From NCBI GenBank assembly GCA_017964865.1, contig JAGCRE010000108.1:1-13065 (forward strand): 13,065 bases of DNA, in the 5' to 3' direction. Under the pieces are notes generated by a model. That model had not been told where the DNA came from, did no database searches, and saw nothing but the letters and a program-made list of their open reading frames with translations. The stretch is from Alphaproteobacteria bacterium. GTDB lineage: Bacteria > Pseudomonadota > Alphaproteobacteria > Rs-D84. A program made the translations under genes and the position numbers. Shown here piece by piece: positions 13,029-13,065 of the stretch. Position 1 is the first letter of the stretch, and every line of letters begins with the position of its first letter.

Positions 13029-13065
13029 AATCTGACAAAGACGGTTCGTTGTGCAAGGGGCCGGA
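12950..13065 (+). repeat. 116-bp direct repeat, copy 2 (shifted frame, runs to the window edge)
   Basis: Offset from copy 1 by 281 bp, which is not a multiple of three, so the host gene reads it out of frame and hits a stop at 13026. The frame that reproduces copy 1's protein is open from 12911 to the window end and gives IRDDGTQGFRCTEKC before the repeated segment. The right boundary is unknown because the window ends inside it. Confidence 0.92.

Overview
The window looks like chromosome from an AT-leaning (about 40% G+C by eye), Gram-negative, probably uncultured and possibly host- or gut-associated alphaproteobacterium. The evidence for this is an adjacent olsB/plsC pair of the ornithine-lipid type, a short bacterial prolyl-tRNA synthetase without its editing insertion, aromatic-terminated outer-membrane barrels, and compact gene packing with short hairpin terminators. 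The assignment is inferred from family resemblance; no marker gene here names a genus.

Layout. (1) 1-3067, plus strand: a tightly packed operon of an olsB-type N-acyltransferase (5' end outside the window), a PlsC/OlsA-type acyltransferase and proS, closed by a terminator at 3072-3093. (2) 3092-4422, minus strand: L-lactate dehydrogenase followed by a tiny GNAT-like protein. (3) 4551-5936, plus strand: a secreted thioredoxin-fold protein whose membrane anchor lies out of frame behind a run of ten A residues, then a CvpA-like membrane protein. (4) 5937-6400: two identical terminator hairpins flanking a 36-codon small membrane ORF, then tRNA-Thr(UGU) on the minus strand. (5) 6400-8669, plus strand: two tandem, diverged paralogs of an unrecognised small charged protein, then a U32-family protein of the TrhP/YegQ type. 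(6) 8701-9282, minus strand: an unrecognised, very basic protein. (7) 9521-13065, plus strand: three exported proteins. Two are outer-membrane barrels; the third is a glycine-zipper, Cys-containing protein ending in a near-perfect 116-bp direct repeat that falls in a shifted frame.

How the genes fit together. The first operon joins membrane-lipid synthesis to translation. The thioredoxin-fold/CvpA pair and the last three genes are envelope functions. tRNA-Thr(UGU) is a plausible substrate class for the TrhP-type protein nearby (wobble uridine hydroxylation), although this proximity may be chance.

Most worth a second look: the A10 run separating a periplasmic thioredoxin domain from its membrane anchor, the frame-shifted internal duplication at the right edge, and the tandem paralog pair with a shared upstream sequence. 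I see no CRISPR array, transposase, phage gene or recognisable defence system.
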